In this document: positions 1-8,340 of the stretch, one piece after another | How the letters are laid out: the number at the start of each line of letters is the position of its first letter | Numbering within the stretch: position 1 is the first letter of the stretch | Source: Phycisphaerales bacterium | GTDB lineage: Bacteria > Planctomycetota > Phycisphaerae > Phycisphaerales > UBA1924 | Reading direction: 5' to 3' | DNA: 32,118 nucleotides | Assembly: GCA_020845755.1 (NCBI GenBank) | Contig: JADLFE010000006.1 | Span: 1 to 32,118 of the forward strand | The notes under the pieces: generated by a model | Databases searched by the model: none | What the model saw: the letters and a program-made list of their open reading frames with translations, nothing else | Told to the model about the DNA's origin: nothing | Made by a program: the position numbers and the translations under genes

Positions 1-1
1 G

Positions 2-175
2 AAGCAACTCCGCCGCGGCGTGTTCACCAGCGTCGCGGCGCTGGAGAAGACCGCCCTGGACTACCTCGACGCCCGCAACGACGACGCTACGCCCTTTGTA
101 TGGACCGCCGACGCCAACACCATCCTCGGCCGCGTCGCCAAGAACCGTGCGGCTATCTCGAAGTCAGGACACTAG
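2..175 (+). CDS. IS630-family transposase, C-terminal fragment (runs off window)
   Basis: The open frame from the window edge to TAG at 173-175 encodes 57 residues ending FVWTADANTILGRVAKNRA... ISKSGH. This resembles the C-terminal tail of IS630-type DDE transposases, where an FVWT-like strand is followed by a basic helix near the stop. The DDE catalytic core lies outside the window. An almost identical inverted copy closes the right end of the window, and homology between the two stops at the TA dinucleotide of the stop codon, as expected for an element that targets TA. Family assignment rests on the tail only, so it is good but not certain. Confidence 0.75.
   Translation, partial: KQLRRGVFTSVAALEKTALDYLDARNDDATPFVWTADANTILGRVAKNRAAISKSGH
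49..174 (+). repeat. Left copy of inverted terminal repeat pair (IS630 end)
   Basis: Bases 49-174 are the reverse complement of 31993-32118 with a single mismatch (C at 90, against T at 32077). Homology breaks immediately after the TAG stop, so the outer end of the insertion sequence is probably the TA at 173-174. Confidence 0.9.
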
Positions 176-177
176 CG

Positions 178-630
178 GGTGAGGTTTCTGGCGTGGCGTA
201 CAGCTACAACCCGCAGGAGCTGGAGCAGAGCGTGACGCTGCGCGTGCCGGGGGGCCTCTCGCGCAAGGACGTGCCGGAGTTCCTGTCGTTCGTGCTGGCG
301 TCGCGCGGGTTCACGACGGTGCGGACGCCGGGGAGCCCGGTGATCAGCGTGGTAAAGATGGAGGCCGCGGCGGGGCTGGCGCGGGCGAGCAAGGACGCGG
401 GCGACTCGGGGGGCGCGGCGTTTGTCACGCAGGTGGTCAAGACCAAGCACCAGACGCCCAAGGCGCTCGTCGAGGCGATCAAGGGCGCGCTGTCCAAGAC
501 CGGCGGGAGCGTGGCGGCCTTGGGTGAGTCGAGCTATCTCATCATCAGCGACCTTGGGCCGCGGGTCGACGAGTCGTTGCGGTCGGCGGGTGCTTCGGAA
601 AACACCGGTAATTGGAAACCTTCACCTTGA
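178..630 (+). pseudogene. Type II secretion secretin (GspD-like) N-domain fragment
   Basis: After the IS end the frame encodes about 150 residues with two repeats typical of secretin periplasmic domains. The first is an N0-like stretch (VTLRVPGGLSRKDVPEFLSF). The second is an N1-like stretch containing VVKTKHQTPKALVEAIKGAL and then GGSVAALGESSYLIISD. Secretins are outer-membrane channel proteins and usually exceed 500 residues. This piece lacks a start and signal peptide on the left, where the IS adjoins, and lacks the secretin core on the right, where the frame ends soon after 590 in unrelated sequence. I read it as a remnant cut on both sides. The right break may be near the left edge of the inserted island. 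Confidence 0.55.
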
Positions 631-667
631 AGCGCATGACAGATTGTTGGCGACCATCAGCGGGCTT

Positions 668-1225
668 TCACTGCGAAATACTCGCCGAGTTCGACATCGT
701 CCAATTCTGAATCAGTAACGCCATATGCATCCCGGCCGCGACCTCGCGGATACGCGACATGCGGTCGTTCGTCACCAGCACCATCTCATGCGCCATGGCC
801 TGAGCGGCGATCCAAAGGTCGTTCTCTTGGATGCCCAGTTCCTTGGCCGTGGCGGGGTTCACCAACTGCTCGGGGAGCATCTTGGGCTTGCGTTTATCAC
901 CAGGCGCGTACTTGTTGAAGAGTCTCGCTCGCAACTCGCCGTACGCGGCCACTGCATCTTCCGACACCTCCCAAGACGCTGGCAGTTCTTCCCGCACGAA
1001 CTTCATGTACGCCGCTTGGGCGGCGGGATTGGGAGCCAGCGCGACCCTGTGTCCAAACTCGATCTCGCCGAGCGTGACGACCGAGACACGCAACCGGGGC
1101 TTGACTTCCAGTGACACGGCCTGCTTTCGTATCGCGGCGATATTCCCCGTCACGGCGGCGTGCTGCGGGCACGCGACGTCGTACCAGTACTTGATCGTCT
1201 GGGTATCCAGGAGGAAGTCACGCAC
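668..1225 (-). CDS. PIN-domain (VapC-like) nuclease
   Basis: This 185-aa protein has PIN-fold acidic residues in the usual order: D7 in FLLDTQ, E54/E56 in TLGEIEFG, D136 in ENDLWIAAQA and D154 in VTND. PIN proteins are Mg-dependent RNases, often the toxin of VapBC pairs. It is longer than typical VapC (about 130-140 aa). The GTG start at 1225 directly abuts the TAA stop of the methyltransferase gene upstream, so translation is probably coupled. No VapB-like antitoxin is visible; the only partner in the transcription unit is the methyltransferase. It may be the effector of a two-gene module rather than a free-standing toxin. Fold is confident, biological role is inferred. Confidence 0.8.
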   Translation of the reverse strand: MRDFLLDTQTIKYWYDVACPQHAAVTGNIAAIRKQAVSLEVKPRLRVSVVTLGEIEFGHRVALAPNPAAQAAYMKFVREELPASWEVSEDAVAAYGELRARLFNKYAPGDKRKPKMLPEQLVNPATAKELGIQENDLWIAAQAMAHEMVLVTNDRMSRIREVAAGMHMALLIQNWTMSNSASISQ

Positions 1226-3862
1226 TTAGTCGTCACCTCCGAACGCATCTGCCGCGGCTTGCAAGGCGGCAGTGACCGCCGATGAACTCCCCGGCTTCAT
1301 CCGAGCCGCCACTTGCTCGATCGTCGAGCCACGATCGTTCGCCGAGATGTACTTGTGCAGCGGCACGAGCGACTTGTACCCGGCGGGGAAGTAGTCGCCG
1401 AAGGTGCAGCCGACGCCCGCTCGGATGTTCTTGTTGAAGTAGTCGAACAACTGCCGCTCAAGCTTAATCGGCAAGGCATAAGCGCGAAGCACAGCGGCAT
1501 CGAGGTTGAGCAGTGCGTCTCGCACCGCCGACTCGGGAGACAAGGATACTTCCGGCGATGGCGTTGCAAACAAGGTTGAACGAGTCGCGGCGGCCTTCTT
1601 GTTCGCTACGACTTCGGCGTCTCGCTTTGTAGCCAACTCACGGTACGTTCGCGCCGCAGAAACCACGTCATCAACGGCGCGTTGATTGGTCAACGGGAGT
1701 GGAACGTCCCCGAGAATGCCCTCGTAATTGTGCTTGCGCATCGTCCGGCTGGCCACAAAGGCGTTGGCGAGTGGCGAGTTCAGGACAGCCCAGAGATACA
1801 GCGCGTCGTCACCCGAGCGAGTCGGACGGATGATCGCAAAGTTGTTTTTTACGTCCAAGCCCGCGTCATCCAGCAGCGGCTTGATGCGCCAGCGGAACCG
1901 GGACGTGCGCCCCATGTTCACGAGCACCTGTGGCGTACCCGTAGCCCGCCCCTGACGGGGGTTGCCGATGAGGGTCTCATCAGTCGCCAGCCACCACGAC
2001 GGGGGTGCCGTATACACCGCCTGCTGGCGGCTGACTCTGGCGTAACCGGGCTTGAACCCAGCACGCTTCGACTCGGACATGACCGGCTTGCCGTTGCGTG
2101 CCTCTTCTCCTCTGTACTCGATTCCTCGACCCACGAGCGCGACATCGCGGACACGCGGATTCGCCTTGAGCCGTTCCCACACTTCGTTCAGCGCGGGAAC
2201 CTTCAACTCCAGCGCGGAATGTTCTCGCAACTGCGCCTGTGTCGCGGTTGTATCTTCGTCCACGGCGTAGTTGTGCTGGAACGCCGCCATTCCGCGCTCG
2301 CCCACGGTGCGGATGCGAACGCGATTCTGAGCGGAAGTCGTTCCCGTGGGATTCCTGCGTCCCAGAATGATCGCCGTCTCGATCTGTGCGAACTTGAAGA
2401 CCTTTCCCGGGAAGCGGCAGACCTCAGCGACTTCGCATTCCTTCAAGAGGAACTCGCGGATGTGCTTCGCTTCGGGGCCGCTGATGACCGTTTGCGGCAC
2501 GACGAGCCCAAACACGCCGCCCGCAGGAAGCTTGTCGATGGTCCGAGTGACGAGCTCCACCGCTTTCTTGGCCGTCACGGGAAATCCGGCGTCATCGCAC
2601 CGCTGCTTGTCGGCGGGCTTGAACTTCTCATACGGCGGATTGCTCAGCAGAATTCTGCACCGCTGCGCCTCGCACATGAGCACATCCGACGCGAACATGT
2701 CGCCGTCCTGCATGTCCCAGCCGTTGGGATTGGGGATGTCCGCGAGGGTGAGCGAGAGCCGGGCGATCTCGCGGGCGAAGTCGTCGATCTCCACGCCGTG
2801 GATGTGGTCCTTCAAATAAGCGTGGACTGCCTTGTCGGTCTTGCCGGGCATCTCCATGCGGAGCAGCCGCATCATCGACAGGAGGAACGGCGCGTGCCCG
2901 CAGGCGGGCTCGAAGACGTGCCGGTCCTCGACCGGAATCTCCCGCACCCAGTCGTACAACTGCCAGACCATGTAGTCCACGAGCCAGGGCGGCGTGGCGT
3001 GGATGCCGAGCTTCTTGCGGAGTTCCTTGGTGACGAGCGTGTGCTCGTAGACGTACGCCAGCGACTCGGGAGAGACGACCGCGAAACTCCCGGCAGTAGC
3101 GAGCAGGGCCGCCGCATCCTTCAGCACGTCGTAGCCCGACGCAGGCGCGGCGGGCTTCTTGTTGGCCGTGTCGTAGTGAGCCGCGACGGCGTGCAGCACC
3201 GCTTTGGGCTTGCTCAGGTCAATATCGCGGAAGTCCCCGATGCCCTTATCCTTGAGAATCTTCCCCGCGAGCATCCGAAAAACCGACGTGAACACATCGC
3301 GGAGGGCTTCTTTGCTTGGCTTGGTCCGCTTCATCGCCTTGAGCGTCGCGTCGATCATCGACTCGACCGTGTCGTGCAGTTTCTTGCCCGCTTCTTCACG
3401 GCGCAACGACAACAGCCCGACATCCACAAAGTCCAGTTGCTTCGATCGATCGATCTTTGCCAACGTTCGGCCCTGGAAGATACGGATCGGGTCGAGTTTG
3501 TCCTTGTACCGCCTCACGAGCGCGGCGAACTGGTCGACAGGCGTGCTTTGGAAGAGCGCGGGCGTGGTCTGCTTCTGTATCCACCACTCCACCGTGCCGT
3601 TGTGCCGCACCCACACCACGGGCGCGGCCAACTCGTAGCACGAACGCACCGCCGCGATGGGGTCCGCACCGCCATCGACCACCGCGATGCATGCCGAGTC
3701 CATATCGCGCTCTCGAGAGGCGAACCCGACCAACGGAATCTCCACGTCGTCCATCCTGTACTTGGTCTGCAAACGCGCGCCGGTGTAGCCGCACTCTTCC
3801 AAGAGCGGTCTCAACGAGGCGGCAGACTGAACGGACGGCGGCACGGCGGCAGTTTCCTCCAT
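1226..3862 (-). CDS. N6-adenine DNA methyltransferase with TaqI-like C-terminal specificity region
   Basis: This 878-aa protein carries SAM-binding motif I (VFEPACGHAPFL, about residues 315-326) followed by the catalytic motif NPPY at about 408-411. That order is the gamma/Eco57I type, which methylates adenine N6. The C-terminal third (around 600-780) contains conserved patches such as GNPRQ and RMRKHNYEGI-like sequence (TMRKHNYEGILGDVPLPL), resembling a TaqI-type target-recognition domain. The first 150 residues are an unassigned alpha/beta domain. I see no convincing nuclease active site there, so it is not clearly a fused type IIG enzyme. ATG at 3862 is the first start. The PIN nuclease follows with no gap. 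Restriction-modification-like or epigenetic defence role is inferred. Confidence 0.85.
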   Translation of the reverse strand: MEETAAVPPSVQSAASLRPLLEECGYTGARLQTKYRMDDVEIPLVGFASRERDMDSACIAVVDGGADPIAAVRSCYELAAPVVWVRHNGTVEWWIQKQTTPALFQSTPVDQFAALVRRYKDKLDPIRIFQGRTLAKIDRSKQLDFVDVGLLSLRREEAGKKLHDTVESMIDATLKAMKRTKPSKEALRDVFTSVFRMLAGKILKDKGIGDFRDIDLSKPKAVLHAVAAHYDTANKKPAAPASGYDVLKDAAALLATAGSFAVVSPESLAYVYEHTLVTKELRKKLGIHATPPWLVDYMVWQLYDWVREIPVEDRHVFEPACGHAPFLLSMMRLLRMEMPGKTDKAVHAYLKDHIHGVEIDDFAREIARLSLTLADIPNPNGWDMQDGDMFASDVLMCEAQRCRILLSNPPYEKFKPADKQRCDDAGFPVTAKKAVELVTRTIDKLPAGGVFGLVVPQTVISGPEAKHIREFLLKECEVAEVCRFPGKVFKFAQIETAIILGRRNPTGTTSAQNRVRIRTVGERGMAAFQHNYAVDEDTTATQAQLREHSALELKVPALNEVWERLKANPRVRDVALVGRGIEYRGEEARNGKPVMSESKRAGFKPGYARVSRQQAVYTAPPSWWLATDETLIGNPRQGRATGTPQVLVNMGRTSRFRWRIKPLLDDAGLDVKNNFAIIRPTRSGDDALYLWAVLNSPLANAFVASRTMRKHNYEGILGDVPLPLTNQRAVDDVVSAARTYRELATKRDAEVVANKKAAATRSTLFATPSPEVSLSPESAVRDALLNLDAAVLRAYALPIKLERQLFDYFNKNIRAGVGCTFGDYFPAGYKSLVPLHKYISANDRGSTIEQVAARMKPGSSSAVTAALQAAADAFGGDD

Positions 3863-4103
3863 GAAAAGGCCGGTTTCGGGGATGCTCGTACCCGATTTAT
3901 CGGCTCATTGATGCATTGTACGGGAGCCCGAGGGTACGAGCTTTGTCCCGCCCATATGCTGCTCTCCCCGACATTCGACACCTCCACACCGATGTGAACA
4001 TCGCTACGCCCCGTGCTCGAGGTGCATGGGCATCGGATGTCGGGTGGGGCTAAGGCTGGGCCGAATCGGGCCTGGATCAGCCCTGCGAACTGGCGCGGGC
4101 GAT

Positions 4104-5366
4104 CTACGAGTGCGTCGTCAATGAACTGTGTCGTGGGCAGGTGATTGGCTCGAACGCGTCCTCGCGGCGCTCGAACTCTCGCTGCGGAGTAGCGGCGGCC
4201 GGCTCCGGGGCAACTGCCCACGGCGGCGCCGTAGGCGTCGGCAACGTCTTCGCCGGTTGCTGAGCACCGACGGCGCCGTATGCGCGTCCACTCGCGAGCA
4301 ATCGCTGCTTGGCTTGATCCCGGTCGAGCGCCATGTGGTTGATGTACGCGTCGAGCGCCGCCGAGTGCGGCGTGTGGCCGAGCCGGGCGTTCACCTCGTC
4401 GCGGGTCAACCCGTGCCGCAGAAGGTGGCAGGCCATCCCGGAGCGCAGGTCCTTCCAGCGCACGGGCAGCGCGTGCGGCATGGTCGTGGCGCCGCTGCGC
4501 ACCGCGGCTTCCTTAAGGATCTCCGCGGATCGCCGGTACCCGAACGTGAACAGCCGGTCCTGCGGCGCGAGCCGGGAGAGAACGATCCGGGCGTAGTGCG
4601 CGGTTTCCGGGTAGAGCGTCACCTCGCCTCGGCTGGTGCGGCTGCGTTTGAGTAGATAGCCGGCGAGGTTGACGACGTACTCCAGCTCCCCGGTATATCG
4701 GTTGGGACGGGGGATGAAGTCTTGCGCGGTCAGTTGGAGCAGCGAGTTGATGTTCTCGCCGATGTCCCACGCGAGCCAGAAGAGGAGGAGGTGCCGGGGC
4801 GCATGGACGTGCGCGATGAGGCGGCGGAACATCTCTTCGGTGATGTACCGGACCGGCGGCCGGACGTCCGTCGAGTACTCGATGACCTCCTGGGCGAGCC
4901 GGTCCTTGCCGGCGAGGCGGAACGGTTTGCTCTTGAAGACCTTGTTGTAGTAGCTCTGGCGGTCGATGAAGAGCGTGCCCTTCTTGTTCCGGATCGTGCC
5001 GTCCTCCAGCGCGTCGTACACACTCCGGATGTCTTCTCGGGTCAGCTCGATCCATGGCTTGTTGTCGAACCACGCGTTGACGTTCCGGAAGCGGAGCACA
5101 TAGCTGTAGAGCGTGTTGCAGCACCCCTCGTCGAGGGCGGGCAGCCCGTTCTGGCGCTTGAGCTTGTGCTCCTGGAAGGCGAAGAAATCGGCGAAGAGCG
5201 TGCGGTTGGGCTCGCAGACCGTTGAATCGACGAGCAGGGCGGCCTTGGCGCGCTCGTACTGGGATTTCCAGGTCACGAAGAGGCCCGCCTCCCCGGGTAC
5301 ATGAACCTTGACGCGAAACGCCCGAGGGAATCGGGCGCGTCGAGGCCTGCGTCCCCGTCGCGCCAC
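4104..5366 (-). CDS. Tyrosine recombinase/integrase-like protein with altered catalytic residues
   Basis: The 420-aa product has the tyrosine-recombinase layout: an N-terminal SAM-like DNA-binding half (about 35-150) and a catalytic half from about 175. The box II region KDLRSGMACHLLRHG (305-319), the LGHTP motif (329-333) and the AYINH segment with Y341 align with the family. Two catalytic positions deviate. The first arginine of the usual GLRISELL motif aligns with N205 in GENINSLLQL, and the box II histidine is K305, a known variation. The tail after 350 is Ala/Pro-rich. Start GTG 5366 is the first candidate; there is no strong ribosome-binding site. It may be a diverged integrase or an inactive DNA-binding relative. 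It sits next to 13-bp direct repeats. Confidence 0.75.
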   Translation of the reverse strand: MARRGRRPRRARFPRAFRVKVHVPGEAGLFVTWKSQYERAKAALLVDSTVCEPNRTLFADFFAFQEHKLKRQNGLPALDEGCCNTLYSYVLRFRNVNAWFDNKPWIELTREDIRSVYDALEDGTIRNKKGTLFIDRQSYYNKVFKSKPFRLAGKDRLAQEVIEYSTDVRPPVRYITEEMFRRLIAHVHAPRHLLLFWLAWDIGENINSLLQLTAQDFIPRPNRYTGELEYVVNLAGYLLKRSRTSRGEVTLYPETAHYARIVLSRLAPQDRLFTFGYRRSAEILKEAAVRSGATTMPHALPVRWKDLRSGMACHLLRHGLTRDEVNARLGHTPHSAALDAYINHMALDRDQAKQRLLASGRAYGAVGAQQPAKTLPTPTAPPWAVAPEPAAATPQREFERREDAFEPITCPRHSSLTTHS

Positions 5367-5415
5367 GGCGCGGGGCGTCCACGGCCCACGCGGTCCCGCG
5401 GCAAGGCATGCACAG

Positions 5416-5428
5416 CCGAGTTGGCTCT
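5416..5428. repeat. 13-bp direct repeat, copy 1
   Basis: CCGAGTTGGCTCT occurs here and again at 5473-5485, 57 bp apart start to start, just upstream of the recombinase-like gene. It could be an arm-type binding site or a regulator site. Confidence 0.55.
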
Positions 5429-5472
5429 ACAAAGTTCACTGCCCCTGCCGGGCTGTGAGTGCGTGGCGTGAT

Positions 5473-5485
5473 CCGAGTTGGCTCT
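5473..5485. repeat. 13-bp direct repeat, copy 2
   Basis: Second exact copy of CCGAGTTGGCTCT. Both copies lie in the region between the recombinase start (5366) and the end of the zinc-ribbon gene (5587). Confidence 0.55.
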
Positions 5486-5586
5486 CGGCGGCCGTTTCAG
5501 CCCTCGATTCTGTGCGTGTGTCGTCATCGCGCGCGCCGATGCGCGGAGCCTTTATATAGATTGTCGTGATCGACCGAGCATGTCCC

Positions 5587-5772
5587 TTACGGAATTCGTC
5601 TCGGCAGAGTGGTTACACCACCCTCTCCAAAGTACTCAGCCAGGCATGCCGCTGAGCAGAACCACAGCGTGTCGGCCAGCGGCACAAATCCCCTGGTCCC
5701 GACCACACCCTCCTGGGCCGTTGTCACGTCGACGCCGATGTCAAGTTGTTGGTCGCAGTTGGCGCACTTCAT
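5587..5772 (-). CDS. Small zinc-ribbon protein (61 aa)
   Basis: The product begins MKCANCDQQL and carries a second metal knuckle, WFCSAACLAEYF, giving CxxC...CxxxC, a probable single zinc-binding ribbon. A strong GGAGG lies 9 bp before the ATG on the minus strand, which supports this frame over the overlapping plus-strand reading. It is divergent from the winged-helix gene across a 125-bp spacer. Function is unknown; small zinc ribbons like this often act as nucleic-acid or protein adaptors. It is placed between the recombinase-like gene and the methyltransferase operon, so it may belong to either unit. Confidence 0.7.
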   Translation of the reverse strand: MKCANCDQQLDIGVDVTTAQEGVVGTRGFVPLADTLWFCSAACLAEYFGEGGVTTLPRRIP

Positions 5773-5805
5773 GGTTGTTGACCTCCATGGCCTTCCGACC
5801 GTGGG

Positions 5806-5880
5806 GCCGCATAAAAACCCTCACCCGAACCGCCCGAGCATGGCTGGTCCGGCGTTTCGGTTCAACCCTTTTTATGGGGC
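5806..5880. promoter_or_regulatory. Divergent control region with inverted TTTTTATG boxes
   Basis: The spacer between the divergent zinc-ribbon and winged-helix genes holds GCCGCATAAAAA (5806-5817) and its near mirror TTTTTATGGGGC (5869-5880). Each box is preceded on its own strand by CGGTTC. The pair is placed and oriented as expected for two divergent promoters or a two-site operator. No clear -35 hexamer is visible, so this is a suggestion. Confidence 0.35.
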
Positions 5881-5897
5881 TCCACGCCGCGAGAGTC

Positions 5898-6482
5898 ATG
5901 CACCGTCGCGCCATCTCGCCCTGGGTCATGAAGAGCCTCTTACGCGCTCGCGCACTGGCGAGTTTCCACCAGCCCCAGACCGTGCTCCAGATGGCCCGGC
6001 GGCTTCACACCGGCGTTGACCGGGTCGGCTATGTGTTCTGGGAACTGGTCACCGGGAAGCTCATCGAATGCCTGAACGCGCGGGCCCGCCAGAGCCGGGT
6101 GTACTGGCTCACGGCGGTGGGGGCTCGGTGTCAGGCACGCGTGCGACGGGCCCTGGGCCTGCGCCCGCTGTCCTATTCATTGCCCAGCCTCGACTGGTCC
6201 CTCTTTGGATGGGTGCTCTTCCGGCACCGCAGCGCGGTGGTGAGCGCCCTGGACCATCCGCTGCGGCCGTCGGACATCAAGCGCCAGGCGCGCCGGCGCG
6301 ACGAACGGCTCCGCATGAGCGCCAACAACGTCCGCGAGATCATCAAGCTCTTTCTTGAGCGCGGCCTTGTCCGGCCTGTGAAGGAACCGAGGGAGCATCA
6401 TCCCCGGTACGAACTCACGGACGCCGGACGGGCCGTGCGAACCCTCCTTCTCAGCACCGGAGGTGCGGCAGCGACCGCATGA
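5898..6482 (+). CDS. Tandem winged-helix DNA-binding protein
   Basis: The reading frame contains two winged-helix units. The first is around 5930-6130, with TVLQMARRL, then ELVTGKLIECL and a wing ending YWLTAVG. The second is around 6230-6450, with ALDHPLRPSDIKRQ, then MSANNVREIIKLFLERGLV and a wing ending YELTDAG. Both resemble MarR/ArsR-type folds, and two domains in one chain suggest it binds an operator as an internal dimer. The start is uncertain: ATGs lie at 5874, 5898 and 5928. I chose 5898 because a GAGAG sequence precedes it; the longer upstream reading overlaps the zinc-ribbon gene. Its stop overlaps the methyltransferase start as ATGA, making it the likely first gene and regulator of the operon. 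Confidence 0.7.
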   Translation: MHRRAISPWVMKSLLRARALASFHQPQTVLQMARRLHTGVDRVGYVFWELVTGKLIECLNARARQSRVYWLTAVGARCQARVRRALGLRPLSYSLPSLDWSLFGWVLFRHRSAVVSALDHPLRPSDIKRQARRRDERLRMSANNVREIIKLFLERGLVRPVKEPREHHPRYELTDAGRAVRTLLLSTGGAAATA

Positions 6483-7555
6483 GCATGAATGACAACGAAG
6501 AGATCACCGGCCATCGAGCATCGCCGGCGATGGAACTGGACCGGATCGAGACCACCGATGCGCTGACGGGGCTACGCCGCCTTCCCGCCGAGAGCATCGA
6601 CTGCATGATCACATCGCCTCCCTATTGGGCCCAGCGCAACTACGGCGGCACGCCCCTGACCTGGCCCGACGGCCGGACCGGCTCGCTGGGGCTGGAGCCG
6701 GAGTTCGATCAATACCTTGACCACCTCGTGAGCATCTTCGACGAAGCCCATCGCGTTCTCAAACCCAGCGGCACGCTCTGGGTGAACCTCGGCGACTGCT
6801 ACGCCGGATCGTGGAGCATCGGCCCCGCGCACGGCGGCCACGCGGGCCGGCACGCCCAGCCGGGCATGGTGCCGGGATGGAACCATCACGCCAACCCGCG
6901 CCGCAGCGTGATGCCGCTGGCCAAGCTGCCCGTGCCCAACAAGTGCCTCTGTCTCGTTCCCGAACGCTTCGCGCTGCGCATGGTCGCGCGGAGTTGGACG
7001 CTTCGGAACCGCATCGTCTGGCACAAGCCCAACTTCCTGCCGGCGCGCGTCAAAGACCGGTTCGCGTGCTCCTGGGAGTACCTGTTCTTGTTCACCAAAT
7101 CGGAGCGTTATTGGTTCGACCTTGATGCGGTGCGTGTACCGCACGCGTCCATCCGGGGCGCCACCACGCCATGGCGCACCTTTCGCGAAGGACCGCGACG
7201 GGCACGAGCAGTCGCCGATACCACCGTGGGTCGCCGCGAGCTCAACCCCAAGGGCAAGAATCCCGGCGACTGCTGGGTTATTCCGACGCACGGCTCCCGA
7301 CGGTACGCGCATCCGGCGGCGTTCCCGGAGGCTCTCCTCGAGCGGCCGATCAAGTCAGGGTGTCCGCCGGGCGGGGTGGTGCTGGACCCTTTCATGGGTT
7401 CGGGCACGACCGCCGTGGTCGCGCGGCGGCTTGGGAGAAGGTTCATCGGGTTTGAGGCCAACGCGGAGTTCGCCGCGCTGGCTCGGCGACGGATCGCGGA
7501 GACTCGGCCGGTCCAGCCTCTTGAAGGAGACCGCGGCGTGGCCGCCGCCGCATGA
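6479..7555 (+). CDS. Beta-class DNA methyltransferase, probable cytosine-N4 (SPPYW type)
   Basis: This 358-aa protein has the catalytic motif TSPPYW at residues 45-50 and the SAM-binding motif DPFMGSGTTA at about 302. The order (catalytic motif, target-recognition region, SAM motif) defines the beta class. SPPYW is typical of N4-cytosine enzymes, although some adenine enzymes also carry SPPY. The roughly 250-residue middle part contains the target-recognition segment. The start overlaps the upstream winged-helix stop (ATGA), with a second ATG six bases later. The stop overlaps the next methyltransferase, again by ATGA. No restriction enzyme of standard type adjoins it; the HerA-nuclease two genes on is the candidate partner. 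Confidence 0.88.
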   Translation: MSMNDNEEITGHRASPAMELDRIETTDALTGLRRLPAESIDCMITSPPYWAQRNYGGTPLTWPDGRTGSLGLEPEFDQYLDHLVSIFDEAHRVLKPSGTLWVNLGDCYAGSWSIGPAHGGHAGRHAQPGMVPGWNHHANPRRSVMPLAKLPVPNKCLCLVPERFALRMVARSWTLRNRIVWHKPNFLPARVKDRFACSWEYLFLFTKSERYWFDLDAVRVPHASIRGATTPWRTFREGPRRARAVADTTVGRRELNPKGKNPGDCWVIPTHGSRRYAHPAAFPEALLERPIKSGCPPGGVVLDPFMGSGTTAVVARRLGRRFIGFEANAEFAALARRRIAETRPVQPLEGDRGVAAAA

Positions 7556-8340
7556 AACACCGCTCGGCGCCCCATGGGGACGGGGTCCATCACACCGACG
7601 CCCTGCGGGGATTGGCGTCACTCAAGCCCGACTCCGTCGACCTGATCTTGACCGATCCGCCCTACGGCATCGCCTCCAAGCAGCGGCTGGTCGTCCGCAA
7701 CGGCCGGATCGTCTCGACCCAGGACTCGTTCGGAGCGTGGGACACCTTCGCGCGGGGTGACCATGAGCAATTGATCCTGAATGTGCTCGCCGAGTCGTTC
7801 CGGGTGCTGAAGCCCGGCGGGGCTCTGGTCATGTTCTTGTCCCGCGAAGACCAGGGATACTTCCTGCGCAAGGCGATGGACAAGGGCTTTGTCTACCGCA
7901 ACCACATCGTCCTGGTGCGCAAGAGTCCGCTGCCGAGTTTCACCAAGCGGAACTGGCGGAGCGGCTTTGAGATCTGCTTCTATGTGATCAAGCCCCAGGA
8001 GCCGCGCAACCACCGGCCGCGCGTCTTCAATTTCCTGTCGCAGGCCGAGTGCAACAACGTGATGTCCTTCGCCTCGACTCACAAGAAGACGGACCACCCG
8101 ACTGAGAAGCCGCTGGACTGCATCCGCCGCATCGTGGAGGTCTGCTCCAATCCGGGCGACCTCGTGGTCGACCCGTTCGCCGGCTCCGGGACCACCTTGG
8201 TCGCCGCGAAACAGTCGGGCCGGCGCTACCTCGGCTTCGATACCAACGCCGGCTATGTGCGCATGATGAAGGACCGGCTCGACGCCACGTTACCCGCGAA
8301 TGCGCTGAACTCGGTGGGCGCCCACGCGGAGGCGGCATGA
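7552..8340 (+). CDS. Beta-class DNA methyltransferase, probable adenine-N6 (DPPY type)
   Basis: This 262-aa protein has LILTDPPYGI (DPPY at 35-38) near the N-terminus and VDPFAGSGTT at about 206-215, with KPLDCIRRIVE between them, the standard beta-class layout. DPPY points to N6-adenine methylation. At 262 residues it is compact, so its target-recognition insert is short. It overlaps both neighbours by ATGA (7552 and 8337), consistent with co-translation. Two consecutive methyltransferases of different predicted chemistry may mark two bases of one site, or two sites, for the downstream nuclease. That is inference. Confidence 0.9.
   Translation: MKHRSAPHGDGVHHTDALRGLASLKPDSVDLILTDPPYGIASKQRLVVRNGRIVSTQDSFGAWDTFARGDHEQLILNVLAESFRVLKPGGALVMFLSREDQGYFLRKAMDKGFVYRNHIVLVRKSPLPSFTKRNWRSGFEICFYVIKPQEPRNHRPRVFNFLSQAECNNVMSFASTHKKTDHPTEKPLDCIRRIVEVCSNPGDLVVDPFAGSGTTLVAAKQSGRRYLGFDTNAGYVRMMKDRLDATLPANALNSVGAHAEAA

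Noticed and set aside
1682..3997. Long plus-strand frame (771 codons) across the methyltransferase
   Set aside because: It is antisense to the clear N6-adenine methyltransferase and lacks any domain; long opposite frames are expected in high-GC coding DNA.
5540..5565. TATA-like element TTTATATAG as evidence for archaeal DNA
   Set aside because: No -35 or TFB element, and all surrounding genes use bacterial ribosome-binding sites; a single AT-rich spot is not informative.
5478..5897. N-terminal extension of the winged-helix protein
   Set aside because: Overlaps the zinc-ribbon gene on the other strand, which has a strong ribosome-binding site; the extension has no protein-like pattern.
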